NCBI GenBank assembly: GCA_025765615.1
Contig: JAIVFJ010000089.1
Span: forward strand, 186,001 to 250,000
Direction: 5' to 3'
Source of the DNA: Zopfochytrium polystomum
Lineage: Eukaryota > Chytridiomycota > Chytridiomycetes > Chytridiales > Chytridiaceae
DNA length: 64,000 nt
Part shown: positions 43,071 through 52,901 of the stretch, piece after piece
Layout: every line of letters starts with the position of its first letter
Numbering within the stretch: the stretch's first letter is position 1
Translations under genes and position numbers: made by a program
Notes under the pieces: generated by a model
What the model saw: only the letters and a program-made list of their open reading frames with translations
Database searches by the model: none
What the model was told of the DNA's origin: nothing

Positions 43071-44490
43071 ATGTCACGAGAGGGGTCGTCTCCGTCACCG
43101 TTGCCGTCACCGCCGCCACCCCTCGCACGCGACCGCCACATCAAGTACATCGTCGAGCTGGATGAGGTTGGGCTGGATTGATGTGCGCGTCTGCACCTGC
43201 AACAAGGGTCGACGGGCGGGGCGCGCCGATGGGGAGATTGACACTTCAACCTACCTTCCCCGCTCCAGAAAAAAGAGCACTTCGAATACTGGCTGACGGA
43301 ACACCTTCGTCTCAATGGCGTTTACTGGGGACTCACTGCCTTGCAACTTCTTGGCGCGCCTACGGCCCTCGACAGGGACTCCGTCATTACTTATGTCCTA
43401 TCCTGCCAGCATGCAAACGGTGAGTGGGGGCTGGGCATCATTGGGCTTTGGTCTCAAAAACTCAAAAAACTCCACGCTGGAATATTTGCGTCAGGAGCGT
43501 TTGGTGGGCATGTCGGGCACGACCCTCATCTTCTCTACACGCTGAGCGCAGTGCAGATCCTCGCTACTCTCAACGGGCTCGACCGTATCGACCGCGATCA
43601 AGTCGCAGCGTGTGAGTTACCACGACCGCCGTTTTTTTCGCTGATTATCAAAGCTACCGCCACGATATGTTTGTTGAACAAGACGTAGGATCACTCCAGC
43701 GTCCCGATGGCTCTTTCTCTGGCGACGAGTGGGGTGAAGTGGACACACGCTTCTCCTACTGTGCTCTGTCTTGCCTTTCCTTACTCAACCGCCTCTTCCC
43801 ATTCGCGCCGACCGCTTCTCCCGTCACCACCATAGCCACGACCACTTCGCACATTAACCTCGAGGCCGCCGTCAGCTTCATCGCCGCCTGTAAGAATTTT
43901 GACGGCGGTTTCGGTTCTGTTCCTGGTGCTGAGTCTCACGCGGGCCAGATCTTCTGTTGCGTGGGCGCTCTTGCCATCGCTTGTCGTCTCGATCTTGTTG
44001 ACGCAGACCGCCTTGCATGGTGGCTGGCCGAACGCCAATTGAAAAACGGCGGCCTCAATGGTCGACCTGAGAAGCTCGAGGATGTGTGCTACTCATGGTG
44101 GGTACTATCGTGTCTAGCGATCCTCGGAAGGATCCACTGGATCGACAGCGACAAGCTTGTATCATTCATTTTGTCTGCGCAGGTAAGAGCGAAAGCATTT
44201 GGACCACAAATTGTTGTGAATGTTCGTGTCGGGTTGTGGCTCATTGGAACAACTCGCCTTCTTCCGCCGCGATAAAAGGACACCGACGGCGGCGGTATTG
44301 CAGACCGCCCTGGAGACATGGCCGACGTATTTCACACGCTTTTTGGAATTGCAGGTCCGTTTTCTTGGCTTCACTTCGTCGTGTGTAACTTGTTAAGATA
44401 GGCCTCTCTCTATTGGGATATCCTGGCCTCGGTGAAGTCGACCCGCGATACTGCATGCCAGCTGCTGTAACGAAATCTCTTGGACTGTGA
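43071..44490 (+). CDS. BET2: Rab geranylgeranyltransferase (type II) beta subunit, 342 aa
   Basis: Catalytic subunit that, with the alpha subunit and Rab escort protein, attaches geranylgeranyl groups to Rab C-terminal cysteines. Exons: 43071-43166, 43269-43419, 43495-43611, 43683-44182, 44279-44354 and 44402-44490; introns are 47-102 nt. Prenyltransferase repeats are plain: [59 protein letters not shown] and [24 protein letters not shown]. Zinc ligands are the Asp/Cys of LEDVCYSWW and the His of [11 protein letters not shown]. The Met start gives a short Ser/Pro leader. Length matches the family (about 330 aa). Confidence 0.9.
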
Positions 44491-44605
44491 CTCCCGTCAT
44501 AGCGTAGGGCTAAGAGTTCTCGGCCAAATAAAATAAAGGTTTTGAATATCACGGGCCAGCAGGGTTCACCTACACAATTAAGTTCACAAACAAGGCAGCA
44601 CACTC

Positions 44606-45304
44606 TTGAGCGGAATCGGATACCTGCCCATTCGCTCAGCCAAATCTGAACTCTACGATGGCGGAGGTGCCTGCTGCCCATGGCGCTTTCCAGTTATATT
44701 CGTAGCCAAAGGAGAGATAAAGTTTAACGGAAGCAGGAAGAAGCACCAGGGAGCGAGACTGTTGCCCAACAAATTCTCATTCACAAGCACGACTCGGCGC
44801 CAGCGCTTTGAAGAAGTGGTTAAACGGTTTGCGGTGCTGTTGCCGACCGTCGTGATTCTAAGGAACTTGCGTGTGCTCCCACTTATTTTTTTTTTTCTCC
44901 CTTTTTTTAATTTCCTTGGTACAAACTACGGAAGCCTCGCCAATGCGCAGGTGGCAAGCAAGAAAAGGTTTGAGCTTGATACAAGGTTGGAGAGGTGGCA
45001 CGAAAAAACGTTCAGGCAGGCACGACAAGAGCAACGACAAAATGCCAACAACAAAGAAAAGAAATACAGACATCCGCAGGAATCTACCAATGCAGACGAC
45101 GACGACGAGAAGGATACCCAGGCTGCAGTGTGCTGCACGCTTTTGGGCGATGGGATCATGTTGAGGTACGGAAAGAGGGAATTGTGGGAAAGGTCGGAAG
45201 AGGGAAGCGGAAACTGCTGTTTCTGCGGGATTTTGGGGAACATTCAACCAACAGAAAGGGACAGCGTTTGGGAAGTGTTAAGGCAAGCTGTAAGAACAAA
45301 CTAA
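44606..45304 (+). CDS. hypothetical ORF between BET2 and the phosphodiesterase
   Basis: An open 232-codon frame with a hydrophobic middle (LPLIFFFLPFFNFL) and a charged, helix-prone second half (LERWHEKTFRQARQEQRQ, then an acidic DDDDEKD). It also has a short Cys-rich tail. It begins without an ATG; internal splicing is likely if it is real. A T-run in the centre (44888-44907) may instead be intron or untranslated sequence. I do not recognise it; it could be non-coding. Confidence 0.25.
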   Translation: MSGIGYLPIRSAKSELYDGGGACCPWRFPVIFVAKGEIKFNGSRKKHQGARLLPNKFSFTSTTRRQRFEEVVKRFAVLLPTVVILRNLRVLPLIFFFLPFFNFLGTNYGSLANAQVASKKRFELDTRLERWHEKTFRQARQEQRQNANNKEKKYRHPQESTNADDDDEKDTQAAVCCTLLGDGIMLRYGKRELWERSEEGSGNCCFCGILGNIQPTERDSVWEVLRQAVRTN

Positions 45305-45525
45305 TAGCCAAACAAAAAAAAAAAAAAAAATAATCAATCCAAATTGGTGGGAAAAATAAAGCACTGACGAAGTCCCAGCCAGGGAATGAGGGGAGCATGC
45401 GGATTGGAACGATGGAGCACCCTATACCCTCTAAGAAACGGAAGGGAAAAAGAGACGGAAACGAAATTGTAGAAAATTACCCCAAAAGCGCCCACCAAAA
45501 ACGCTCGCGCCGAACTTCCGATCAC

Positions 45526-47952
45526 TTATGCAGTTGCAGTTGCGTTCAATCCAGTGCCAGATTTTCTTCGACTTCTTCCCTCGTTTGCAGAATTTGTGGT
45601 CGAAGATCCAGCGGTAGGTGGCACTACAATGCCTGCAGCAGCAGCCCATTTCGCCTTATTGCCTTCGAGCTCTCGCTTAATTTCGCCGACGTCTGTCCAT
45701 GCACCGAAGGCATCAAACAATGGAGCCACGATGAAGTTGATGAACCCAGTCTGTGAGGATGCAGGGTTGGAGGCGTTGGGTCCATCTCGGTTCATGAAAG
45801 GGCTGATGGGCAGGCCCAGCGCTTTCTCCTTGTCACCTTGAATATACCACTCCTCCGTGAGGCGGTCAATCCACTCGATGTATTCAGGCCACGCCTTGGT
45901 CGGGTTGGAAACATCTGCACATTTCATGAGCATTTGCATCAAAAGTGTGCGGTCTTCGCGCGTTGACAGAGGATCGAACGTATCAGTAGAAAGGACTTTT
46001 TTCTTGAACATAGACAAGACGGAAAAATGCTGAGAAAGGTCCGTCGCAAGTACCATTTCAATGATTGACTCGCGAACGACTTTGTAATCAGCCCTATCCA
46101 GCGTGCTCAAGAAAGCGCACTGTGGTCGCGATAGTACCTCGAACGCTGCTGCGCAATGGTGGTTTTCCAGGACTGACTTATCATTATAAAGAAGGGCCTT
46201 GCGGTCTGACGACGCAATCAGGAAGTTGTTGTTCAAACCAGGATGGTCGAAGTCGTGGATGATTGCGGCAATGTAGATGGCCAACACCTCGAGATCGCTG
46301 AAAATAGATCTAATGGTTGGCTTTTGTACCAAATAGTTGATGCAATGAAGTACGTCAGCAGCGTGGAGTGAGTTGTGAAAGGTCAGGTCGGCGTGGTAGC
46401 CCGATTCGATTGTCGCTACCCCATTTATGAACTTGTCCACGTTTATTCCGAGTCGATTAACAAGTCCATTCGTTACGCAAATATGATGTGCCATGATTAG
46501 CAAGGGATGCCCTTGTGCATTGTCGGCAAATTCGAAGATAGGGAAGTTGTACTCAGGGATACGAGCGAGCAAGGAAATCGTTGTCGCTGAATGCAGTTCG
46601 ACAATAGAGGCTGCCGTTAAGACGCGAGTTGGCGTCAACATTGATACTGCCGAGTTCCGTCGAGACTGGACAGCCGACGCCGTTCCATTAGAGCCAAGGT
46701 CTATAGTAACGAACTCCTCCTCATTCAAGTCACTGCGATCGGGAAGAACTTGCTGCTGGCCCGCATCTGCAGGGTCTTTGCTGCTCCGTCTTGCAATCTC
46801 TTTGAACAGCCACTTCTCCTGCTCGTCGTCGATGGATACTTGACCTTCTCGAAGTTGCACATCCAAGTCTGGTGTCAGTAAATTGGGGCTACTGAGACAG
46901 GCCATTACTAGGTCCAACACATTCTTATGGTCTGGCTTCAAACTTGCATCCATTAGTAGGCTTCGTACTGCGAGCATTGCCTTTTCCAGGGGAGAGTCAA
47001 GGTCTGCCGGTGTCAGTTCGCTCCTGCCTGAAGCGGCAAGAAGTGACTTCTCGAGACCATCCAACTGAGATTGTAAATTTCGAGTAATGGACAAGAAGCG
47101 GCTATCCGACAGATACTGGGTCCTGTATGAGCGCTCCAAATCGTAGGCGATGAAGCAGGTGACGATGCAGGCGAGGAACAGCGCCAACGAGGGAAGGAAA
47201 TACTCTCCTTTGTCCACATTGGGAGAGGAGCTGAAGACGGCGTACCAGGTGGGTGCTGCTACTAGAGTGGCAGCCAAGGTGTGCAAGAATCGAAGGCGGA
47301 GAAAGAAGACTGACGACACCAGGCAGACAATGTAGAGAGGGGCAGTGACCGATGGGGAGATAAGCACGGAGTCCGCCGCCGTGTGGAGTCGGGAATTCGT
47401 GTAGCGGATAATTGTCAAGACAGGGCCGACGACCAGAAGGAACAAGAGAGACAGATGGTGGATCCATCGAGACATCCTGGCGTTGGACACAAAGTAGGAG
47501 CACCCCATAATAGCAAGCAAAGGAAGAACGGCAGCACAAGCAAGAATGACCCAATCGATTGCCGAAGCGCCTAATTCACGAAAATAAATGAGTTCCAAGG
47601 AGCTCGCACAGACCGATCGAACTCTTGACAACTAACCTTCGAGCCCATCGCCATTGTGACCGAGGAGCCCAGCGATTTGAAGGGCTACAACGATGCTGCT
47701 GGCAATCACCAAAAACAGCCGCCATCTCTGCAGTGTACGGGACCAAAAATACTCCTCGTAGTCGCTCTCAACGCTTGCATTATTGAAAGAAAGCGTAAGC
47801 TTAGAGAACCGTGCATGCTTGAGACGGAGGGCTGCATCCATATGCGATTCGATTGCGGAGCCCATAGGGCTTGTCGGAGACAGTGGACTGGTAACTTTCT
47901 TCAGCTCCAAACTGTCATCGAAAAAAGGGCTCGCATCCTGCAAATAGGCCAT
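45526..47952 (-). CDS. class I 3',5'-cyclic nucleotide phosphodiesterase with six-TM N-terminus, 786 aa
   Basis: Hydrolyses cAMP and/or cGMP. Exon 1 is 47952-47637 and exon 2 is 47570-45526; the intron is 66 nt. About six hydrophobic segments (for example LFLVIASSIVVALQIAGLLG, VILACAAVLPLLAIMG, FLPSLALFLACIVTCFIAYD) occupy residues about 80-255. A coiled-coil-like region follows. The PDEase_I domain in the C-terminal half has metal ligands in FHNSLHAADVLH, IIHDFDHPGLNNNFLI and CADVSNPTK. The C-terminal tail is Ser/Thr/Ala-rich and basic. Yeast Pde2 has no such membrane module. The gene is convergent with the hypothetical ORF and BET2. Confidence 0.85.
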
Positions 47953-49183
47953 CGAAAGTGTTCGTTTTCTCGGCCTAACGTAGGCAGAATGTAAGAGTGA
48001 GATACGAAGATCGTTGACTTCTCACTTTTGGTCAGCTTCCATGTCACTTGGGTGAAGTTGGGGGTCTTCCATTCTCCGACCGCTGAAAGCCCATCGCAAG
48101 GCCGCCACTGGCTTCTCCAGGAAGGACTGATGATTCACTGGTGTAGGTGACCGAGAGTGAAATGACAGCGAGTGGTGGTTGCTAATTTAACATAAGTTAA
48201 CAAAAACGTTGAAGACCAGTCACTACACAAACCTCCCCCTCCTCCACGATGACTGTGGAGCTGATGGGTCCTGTATTCCCATCCGCGAATTGAAAGAGAC
48301 AGCATCGCCATCCAGAGTCTCAATGTCGAGCGTAGCGCTGGAGTTTTTACTGTCGATGCTGTCGTTACTGAGGTTGACTTCGTTGTGGGTCATGATTCGG
48401 TTCCGGGTCTATCTGTTCTATGTGTGGCTGCTGCTGACCGTCTAAAAGTTGCAGAGAAAAATCTCGCTAATGTATGATCGGCAGCCGTCCGTCTAACAGG
48501 TACGCATGCCCCAAAAACAAGCTGTTTTCGCCGCAGAGAGGCTGCTACGATCGTAGTGTTGCTCCGGAAGTCAAACTGGCTGTCACGTCGAGTCAATCGG
48601 ACGCAACAGGCCACAATGAGCTCTCAGGTTCAGTAGCCAGGAACGAAGACCAGCTGTTGTGCCAAGACGAATAGGGCACCAGCCGAGCGGAATCGTTGAT
48701 GATAAACAAAGAGGAAGGATGAGCGGGGATGATGGGGGGAGATGAATGGATGGATAGATGATGTGGGCAGGAGGGGAAGTGAAAGCGGTGGCTGCTGGTG
48801 GGACGGGTATGGCTACGGACGGAGGTGGGGAAGTGAAGCGTGGGCGGCTGAAGGGATGGCGTCGCTCGATACCTGGCTGTCCTCGTGTGGGTTGTGGGAA
48901 AATTTTTTTCTTTGTTTCACCCTTAAGCCCAGTCTGTCGGCGGAAGGGCAAGCAGATCAGGAGGAGAAAATTTTTTTGAGAATTATCCTGTTCGAAACAT
49001 CACAAGAAAAAAAAAGAAAAAAGAGGTAAAAAAAAACTGGCTTATTGACTATTAAACGAGAGCAATATGCTCTCACTTTTTTTTATTTTTTTTCTCCAAA
49101 GAAACAAAAAGGGAGAACGACCAACCGATAAATAAATCAAAAAAAAAATTAATGAGAAAAAATCGTTGCCCACAACCGAGGCT
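47953..49183. other. intergenic region upstream of the phosphodiesterase
   Basis: No supported gene. It contains short Pro/Ser-rich open frames on the minus strand (48583-48951) and A/T homopolymer runs at 48961-49165. It probably includes the phosphodiesterase promoter. Confidence 0.5.
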
Positions 49184-49741
49184 TCAAATTGAGCTGGTCA
49201 TCGCAGGTGGCTGTCTGCACAATGGCACAAACCACACCCACAGGTTCTTAATGCAGTCGAAGAACGCCAGCGGTGCAGGCTGTGTTTGCAACCGCTGGCG
49301 ATGACGCTGCAACGGCTTTGTAATGGCGCTGGGGAAGAACGCTACGACGCCAGCATGGCCCATTTTCTCGAGTGACTCAGTTATCGGGCCGTGGGTTTGA
49401 TTCCCGTCGATGTACCAATTAATTTGACCTCGTGTCGAGATATCACGTCGAGCTACCTCGGAAAACAGCTTGTTTGATACGTATTGCTTATCGCTTTTTG
49501 TTCCATCGCGACAGAAAATCGCGACATTTGGCAGTTTAGCTGTATCGAATTGAAACCTTTCCCAGAACTCGCGAGGGCATGTGCCACTGACATCCAAAGC
49601 GATCTGTGCAGTCATCACCTGCTGGTCCCTCAGCCATCTCACCCCGAGAACCTCCATGTCCCCTTCTCTCACGCGTACACGGACCTGCCGGCCTCCCAAC
49701 GCCACCGCACCCGCTGAGTCTTGCCGCAACACCACATGCAC
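49184..49741 (-). CDS. unrecognised ORF near a TTAA-type terminus (185 aa)
   Basis: An open minus-strand frame with a well-mixed composition (segments WERFQFDTAKLPNVAIFCRD and INWYIDGNQTHGP) that looks like real protein but matches no family I know. Its upstream end sits next to TTAACACCTTGACCGCTGG (minus, from about 49761). That sequence resembles the TTAACCCTTTGACGGTC terminus of the piggyBac-like element at 50369. It may be cargo or a transposon gene. Confidence 0.3.
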   Translation of the reverse strand: MHVVLRQDSAGAVALGGRQVRVRVREGDMEVLGVRWLRDQQVMTAQIALDVSGTCPREFWERFQFDTAKLPNVAIFCRDGTKSDKQYVSNKLFSEVARRDISTRGQINWYIDGNQTHGPITESLEKMGHAGVVAFFPSAITKPLQRHRQRLQTQPAPLAFFDCIKNLWVWFVPLCRQPPAMTSSI

Positions 49742-49922
49742 TGCACCCAGCGGTCAAGGTGTTAATGCTGGTGAGTCCTGACACCAGTGCAGTGCCCCCA
49801 GACAAACCACCTGGAAGGCATCAACAGTATTCGCGTGTTGTCACTATCCTGCCCACGCCTTCGATCTCGATATTTTTCGCTTTTTCATTCCACGGCCAAC
49901 GGCGTCAGCAGTCTTTGCGTCC

Positions 49923-50141
49923 TTGCGGCCTGCTGCGCCACTCACTTTGTTACAGTGTCATGACCAGCTGGGCGTTGATTTGGCTGTGATTCCTAGTGGT
50001 TACACTTCTGTTTTGCAGCCATTGAACGTTGGAATCATCAAGCCGTTCAAAGACAGTATGGGGAGGTATTGGTGTGAGTGGATGTTGTCTCCCGAGAGTA
50101 AGATGTTCAGAGGTTGTGCGTGTTCTCAAAAGCCAAAATAA
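49923..50141 (+). pseudogene. pogo/Tigger-like (DDE_1) transposase, C-terminal fragment
   Basis: Contains IPSGYTSVLQPLNVGIIKPF followed by KDSMGRYWCEWM, the conserved end of the DDE_1 catalytic domain (family: TS-LQPLDVG--KPFK). The upstream catalytic blocks are absent. It belongs to the same superfamily as 1223-2000. Confidence 0.65.
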
Positions 50142-50170
50142 ATTACCGCCCATAGTGAAAATGAAGTGAA

Positions 50171-50287
50171 AATCAACTCACAATCAATTCTGGCAGGGCG
50201 GGAGACAGACAGCCAAATTCTTGGAGACAACTTTTTTTTGTTTTGGCACGTCTGTCTCCTGCCCAGTCCACAGTGAGTTGATTGTTC
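50171..50287. repeat. imperfect inverted repeat (foldback)
   Basis: Arms of about 36-40 nt: AATCAACTCAC...GGGAGACAGAC (50171-50210) and its near reverse complement (50251-50287), separated by about 40 nt with a T-run. Possibly the terminus of another transposon. Confidence 0.55.
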
Positions 50288-50372
50288 AACCCAAAATTTT
50301 CTGCAAAAAAAAAAAATTGCAGCAAAAGTATTGTTGTTTGAAACGACCAAAAAGTTGGCTGATTGCGTTTAA

Positions 50373-51888
50373 CCCTTTGACGGTCATTGTACCGCCAGCG
50401 GCACAATGACATCGCCGTGATTCCCAATCGCGTTTTTAGCATAGAGGTAGATCCAGCATGCGCGCATCTGTGGACACCTCATTTGTTTGAATCCGTTTGC
50501 TGATCAGCTAACGCCAATCTGCCATGGAACAAAACTTCAGAAAACGATGGCCAATGAAAAGACACCGATTGTGCTTCATACAATCATGAACTGCATCACC
50601 CAAAGAATGGAATGTCTGAAGAGAAAGAGATGGAGCTGGCTCAGTTGGATTGTGCTCAACTGTCTGCAGAAGAACTCAATCGTGAGACTGATGAAGAAGC
50701 AGGCTCTGAAGCTGCTGAAGGTGGTGATGGAGCATGTGCTGTGAATGCTCAAGTAGCTACTGGTGGTACTGGTGCACTGGCCCCTTGTACCACACAGGCT
50801 CAAGCAGGCAAAATCACCCTGGGCTATCACATTCCAGTTCAAATTTTATGCATTTACATTGGAGGATGCACCTCCTGGACCTTTGTTGGAGCGTGTTCGA
50901 TGCCAAGGTTACCCTGCAAATCCAGGACAAAGGACTTCGACTATCTGTGCACAATGCTGCATTGGAATTTGTGTTGGAAGTGTTTCTCTGATCATATTTT
51001 TGCCAGCAGAACGTTTGATATGATCAAAAGGAAGGCGTTTGACAATGCTGAGGGGCAAGCTGTCAAAAAAGGAAAGCAAAGGGTATTTTTGTAGTGGATT
51101 TTGCATCCATCATGGATACTGTCTATGACCCCCTAAAATCATTTAATTCTTTCAAAAATTTTTTGTGGCCAGATTTATCAATAAAAATTCAAACAAAAAG
51201 TAAGATTTTAAAGCTTAGTCATTTCGCTATGTGCTATGTAAGTTTGGTCTCATTTGGAGAATGCTGGGATTGCTAAAACGACAGTAAGTGGCTCCATGAC
51301 CATTCAAAAGTGCCCCCAACTTAATGGACCAAATCTTCATCAAAACTCAATTAAAGGAGCAAACAGCCAGCATCATCAGAGAGCCCTTATCCAAAACAGT
51401 CTTTGTTACTTAGTAAGTAGTTGTGTATCTTTGTTTTTGCAAGTGTCGTGCAAGTTGCAAAACATCCAAATGTGTCACATTTCGAAATTCAGTTATCACT
51501 GGCCTTTTTTCTTCGTTTTTCCAACTTTTGCTCAACAGAATCATCATAGAAAAAAAAAATTGGAGCCATAGTCACTTAAGCCATTTTATTTCATGTCCAT
51601 TTTCGGAGTAGTACGCAAATTTTGAAAGACTTTGGTGCAGTTTTTACATCAGTCCACTAATAGGGGAAAAGGCGTGCCGCCATCTGCACAGCTGCAGTCT
51701 TGCTGCAATTACTATTTGTCTAGATTGGGTAAAACAAGGTGCAAAGGTACGAACAGAAAGCCCTTTCAATTCTGAACGTGCTGGTTCTAGTTTCATCACG
51801 AAAGTCTCATCGGTGCAGAAGTTAGGTATGGGACAACTTTGAGGGTCATTGTGCCGCATGTGGCACAGTGGCACCGACCCTTAAAGGG
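50373..51888 (+). mobile_element. piggyBac-like element, decayed or non-autonomous (1516 bp, TTAA TSD)
   Basis: Flanked by TTAA on both sides (50369-50372 and 51889-51892). The termini are CCCTTTGACGGTC on the left and the reverse complement of CCCTTTAAGGGTC on the right, each followed by a sub-terminal palindrome built around GCGGCACAATGAC. Inside, a plus-strand stretch near 50895-51000 translates (in a shifted frame) to a Cys-rich pattern ending ICAQCCIGICVG, then CF, like the C-terminal Cys-rich domain of piggyBac transposases. The DDD catalytic core is not recognisable. Confidence 0.6.
50612..51094 (+). pseudogene. ORF inside the piggyBac-like element (160 aa)
   Basis: Begins with an acidic segment (residues 1-40) reminiscent of the acidic N-terminus of piggyBac transposases, then passes into the Cys-containing region. 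Catalytic Asp motifs are lacking, so this looks like an internally deleted transposase gene with at least one frame change. Confidence 0.4.
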
Positions 51889-51892
51889 TTAA

Positions 51893-52458
51893 CTGTTGGA
51901 ATCCGAGTCGGTGAGACGAGCAAGGCGGTACTGGTGGGAGCAGGAGGGTGTGACAAGTCAGGTGTGTGATCAACTTCTCTTTTTTTCTTCTTTTACTTGA
52001 TTGTCACATGCGGGGGCATATTCCAACACTCCTCCTTGCACAAGAGCCCTTCCTAGACTTCAAACAAAACCCTTCAGAGGTAAGAAACTGGGGAAGAGTG
52101 CTTGAAGCCCCTGCTCGGATGAAAAACCCAAATCAATTGGCCAATCTGGGAAAACCATGGCAAGGAAAGGAAGTGAAGATATCTGGGAAAATGCTGCTGA
52201 GGAGTGAACTTCAAAAGGGTAGGAATAGAAAATACATGAAGAGCCGAATAAGGCAAAAGGTAAAGAAAAGTTTGTCCAGTGCCCTCCCCCTCCCTGTTGG
52301 GCCTAACCTGCTGATTTCCCTTGGCGCGCCAGCTGCGCCTTCCACGCCACAGCATGGTCCAAGTTCTTGCGTTCCTTCTTCTTGATACTCTTTCGTCGAA
52401 TATGTTCCTCACGTCGTTTTGATCTTGTCTCTAGGATTTTCTTGTGACGTTGCAGGTA
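51893..52458. other. copia 3' flank, unassigned
   Basis: Lies downstream (minus sense) of the copia pol stop at 52459. Two inverted TGTTGGAAT motifs (51894 plus, 52027 minus) could be LTR edges. A minus-strand Lys/Arg-rich open stretch (KILETRSKRREEHIRRKSIK near 52430-52380) is coding-like but unidentified. The ~100-bp repeat shared with 24735-24860 is inside. Confidence 0.3.
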
Positions 52459-52527
52459 TCATCTTGGTTTCTCAGTTGAGTCAACCAGTCCAAGTAGAGT
52501 CTGGCCCTTGTTATGAATCACCCTCTG

Positions 52528-52635
52528 GAAACCTCTGGAACCTTCTAGAACATTCCTTCATGGAACCTTCTGGAACCTTCTGGAACCTTCTAGAACATTC
52601 CTTCATGGAACCTTGTGGAACCTTCTGGAACCTTC
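52528..52635 (+). promoter_or_regulatory. heat-shock-element array in the LTR
   Basis: GAA and TTC triplets alternate at exact 5-bp spacing. Of the 22 consecutive pentamer positions from 52528 to 52633, 18 carry GAA or TTC. The longest unbroken run (52563-52600) has eight alternating units. The heat-shock factor consensus is three inverted nGAAn units. The array ends 111 bp upstream of the TATA box. The same array is in the other LTR copies, with one 46-bp unit fewer in the 307-bp LTRs. Confidence 0.8.
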
Positions 52636-52745
52636 TTTGCTTTCCTGACTTGTCTTGTTGTCATTGGTATCATTGGTATCATTGCATTACTAATTGCTCT
52701 TTCTGGAACTTTCTTGGAGTCTTGACAAGGAACACTCTCAAAAGG

Positions 52746-52752
52746 TATAAAA
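52746..52752 (+). promoter_or_regulatory. TATA box of the Ty3/gypsy LTR
   Basis: TATAAAA, 35 bp upstream of AAGTGAATTAT. That distance suits transcription starting at or just before the self-priming sequence. It is conserved in all five LTRs except the degenerate fragment at 23965-24262. Confidence 0.75.
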
Positions 52753-52863
52753 GGGGGATGGGGGACCTGTCCCATCCCTCAAGTGAATTATTGTTTCCAA
52801 TACAATCATCACTCCTCTCAGTTCCTTGTCTGCCTTGTCCTGTCCTGCCCTGTTCCTGACATC

Positions 52864-52874
52864 ATAATTCACTT
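52864..52874 (+). other. putative primer-binding site, self-priming type
   Basis: ATAATTCACTT, two bases inside the 5' LTR, is the exact reverse complement of AAGTGAATTAT at 52781-52791, near the predicted RNA 5' end. There is no TGG-starting tRNA complement here. Tf1 and relatives prime minus-strand synthesis with the first ~11 nt of their own RNA. Confidence 0.7.
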
Positions 52875-52901
52875 CACCCTCTCCCACTACTCTCTGCCAT
52901 C

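Larger units (their letters stand above)
52509..52861 (+). repeat. Ty3/gypsy 5' LTR (353 bp)
   Basis: TG...CA ends. It carries the heat-shock-element array (52528-52635), a TATA box (52746-52752) and the self-priming sequence (52781-52791). By eye it is identical to 60827-61179 and differs at two positions from 57461-57813. Confidence 0.95.

Noticed and set aside
42728..43315. 195-codon minus-strand ORF rich in Thr/His across the divergent promoter
   Set aside because: Produced by the (GT)n tract and antisense of BET2 exon 1.
52862..52885. A tRNA-primed primer-binding site for the gypsy element
   Set aside because: No sequence starting TGG complementary to a tRNA 3' end; the 11-nt self-complement explains the site better.
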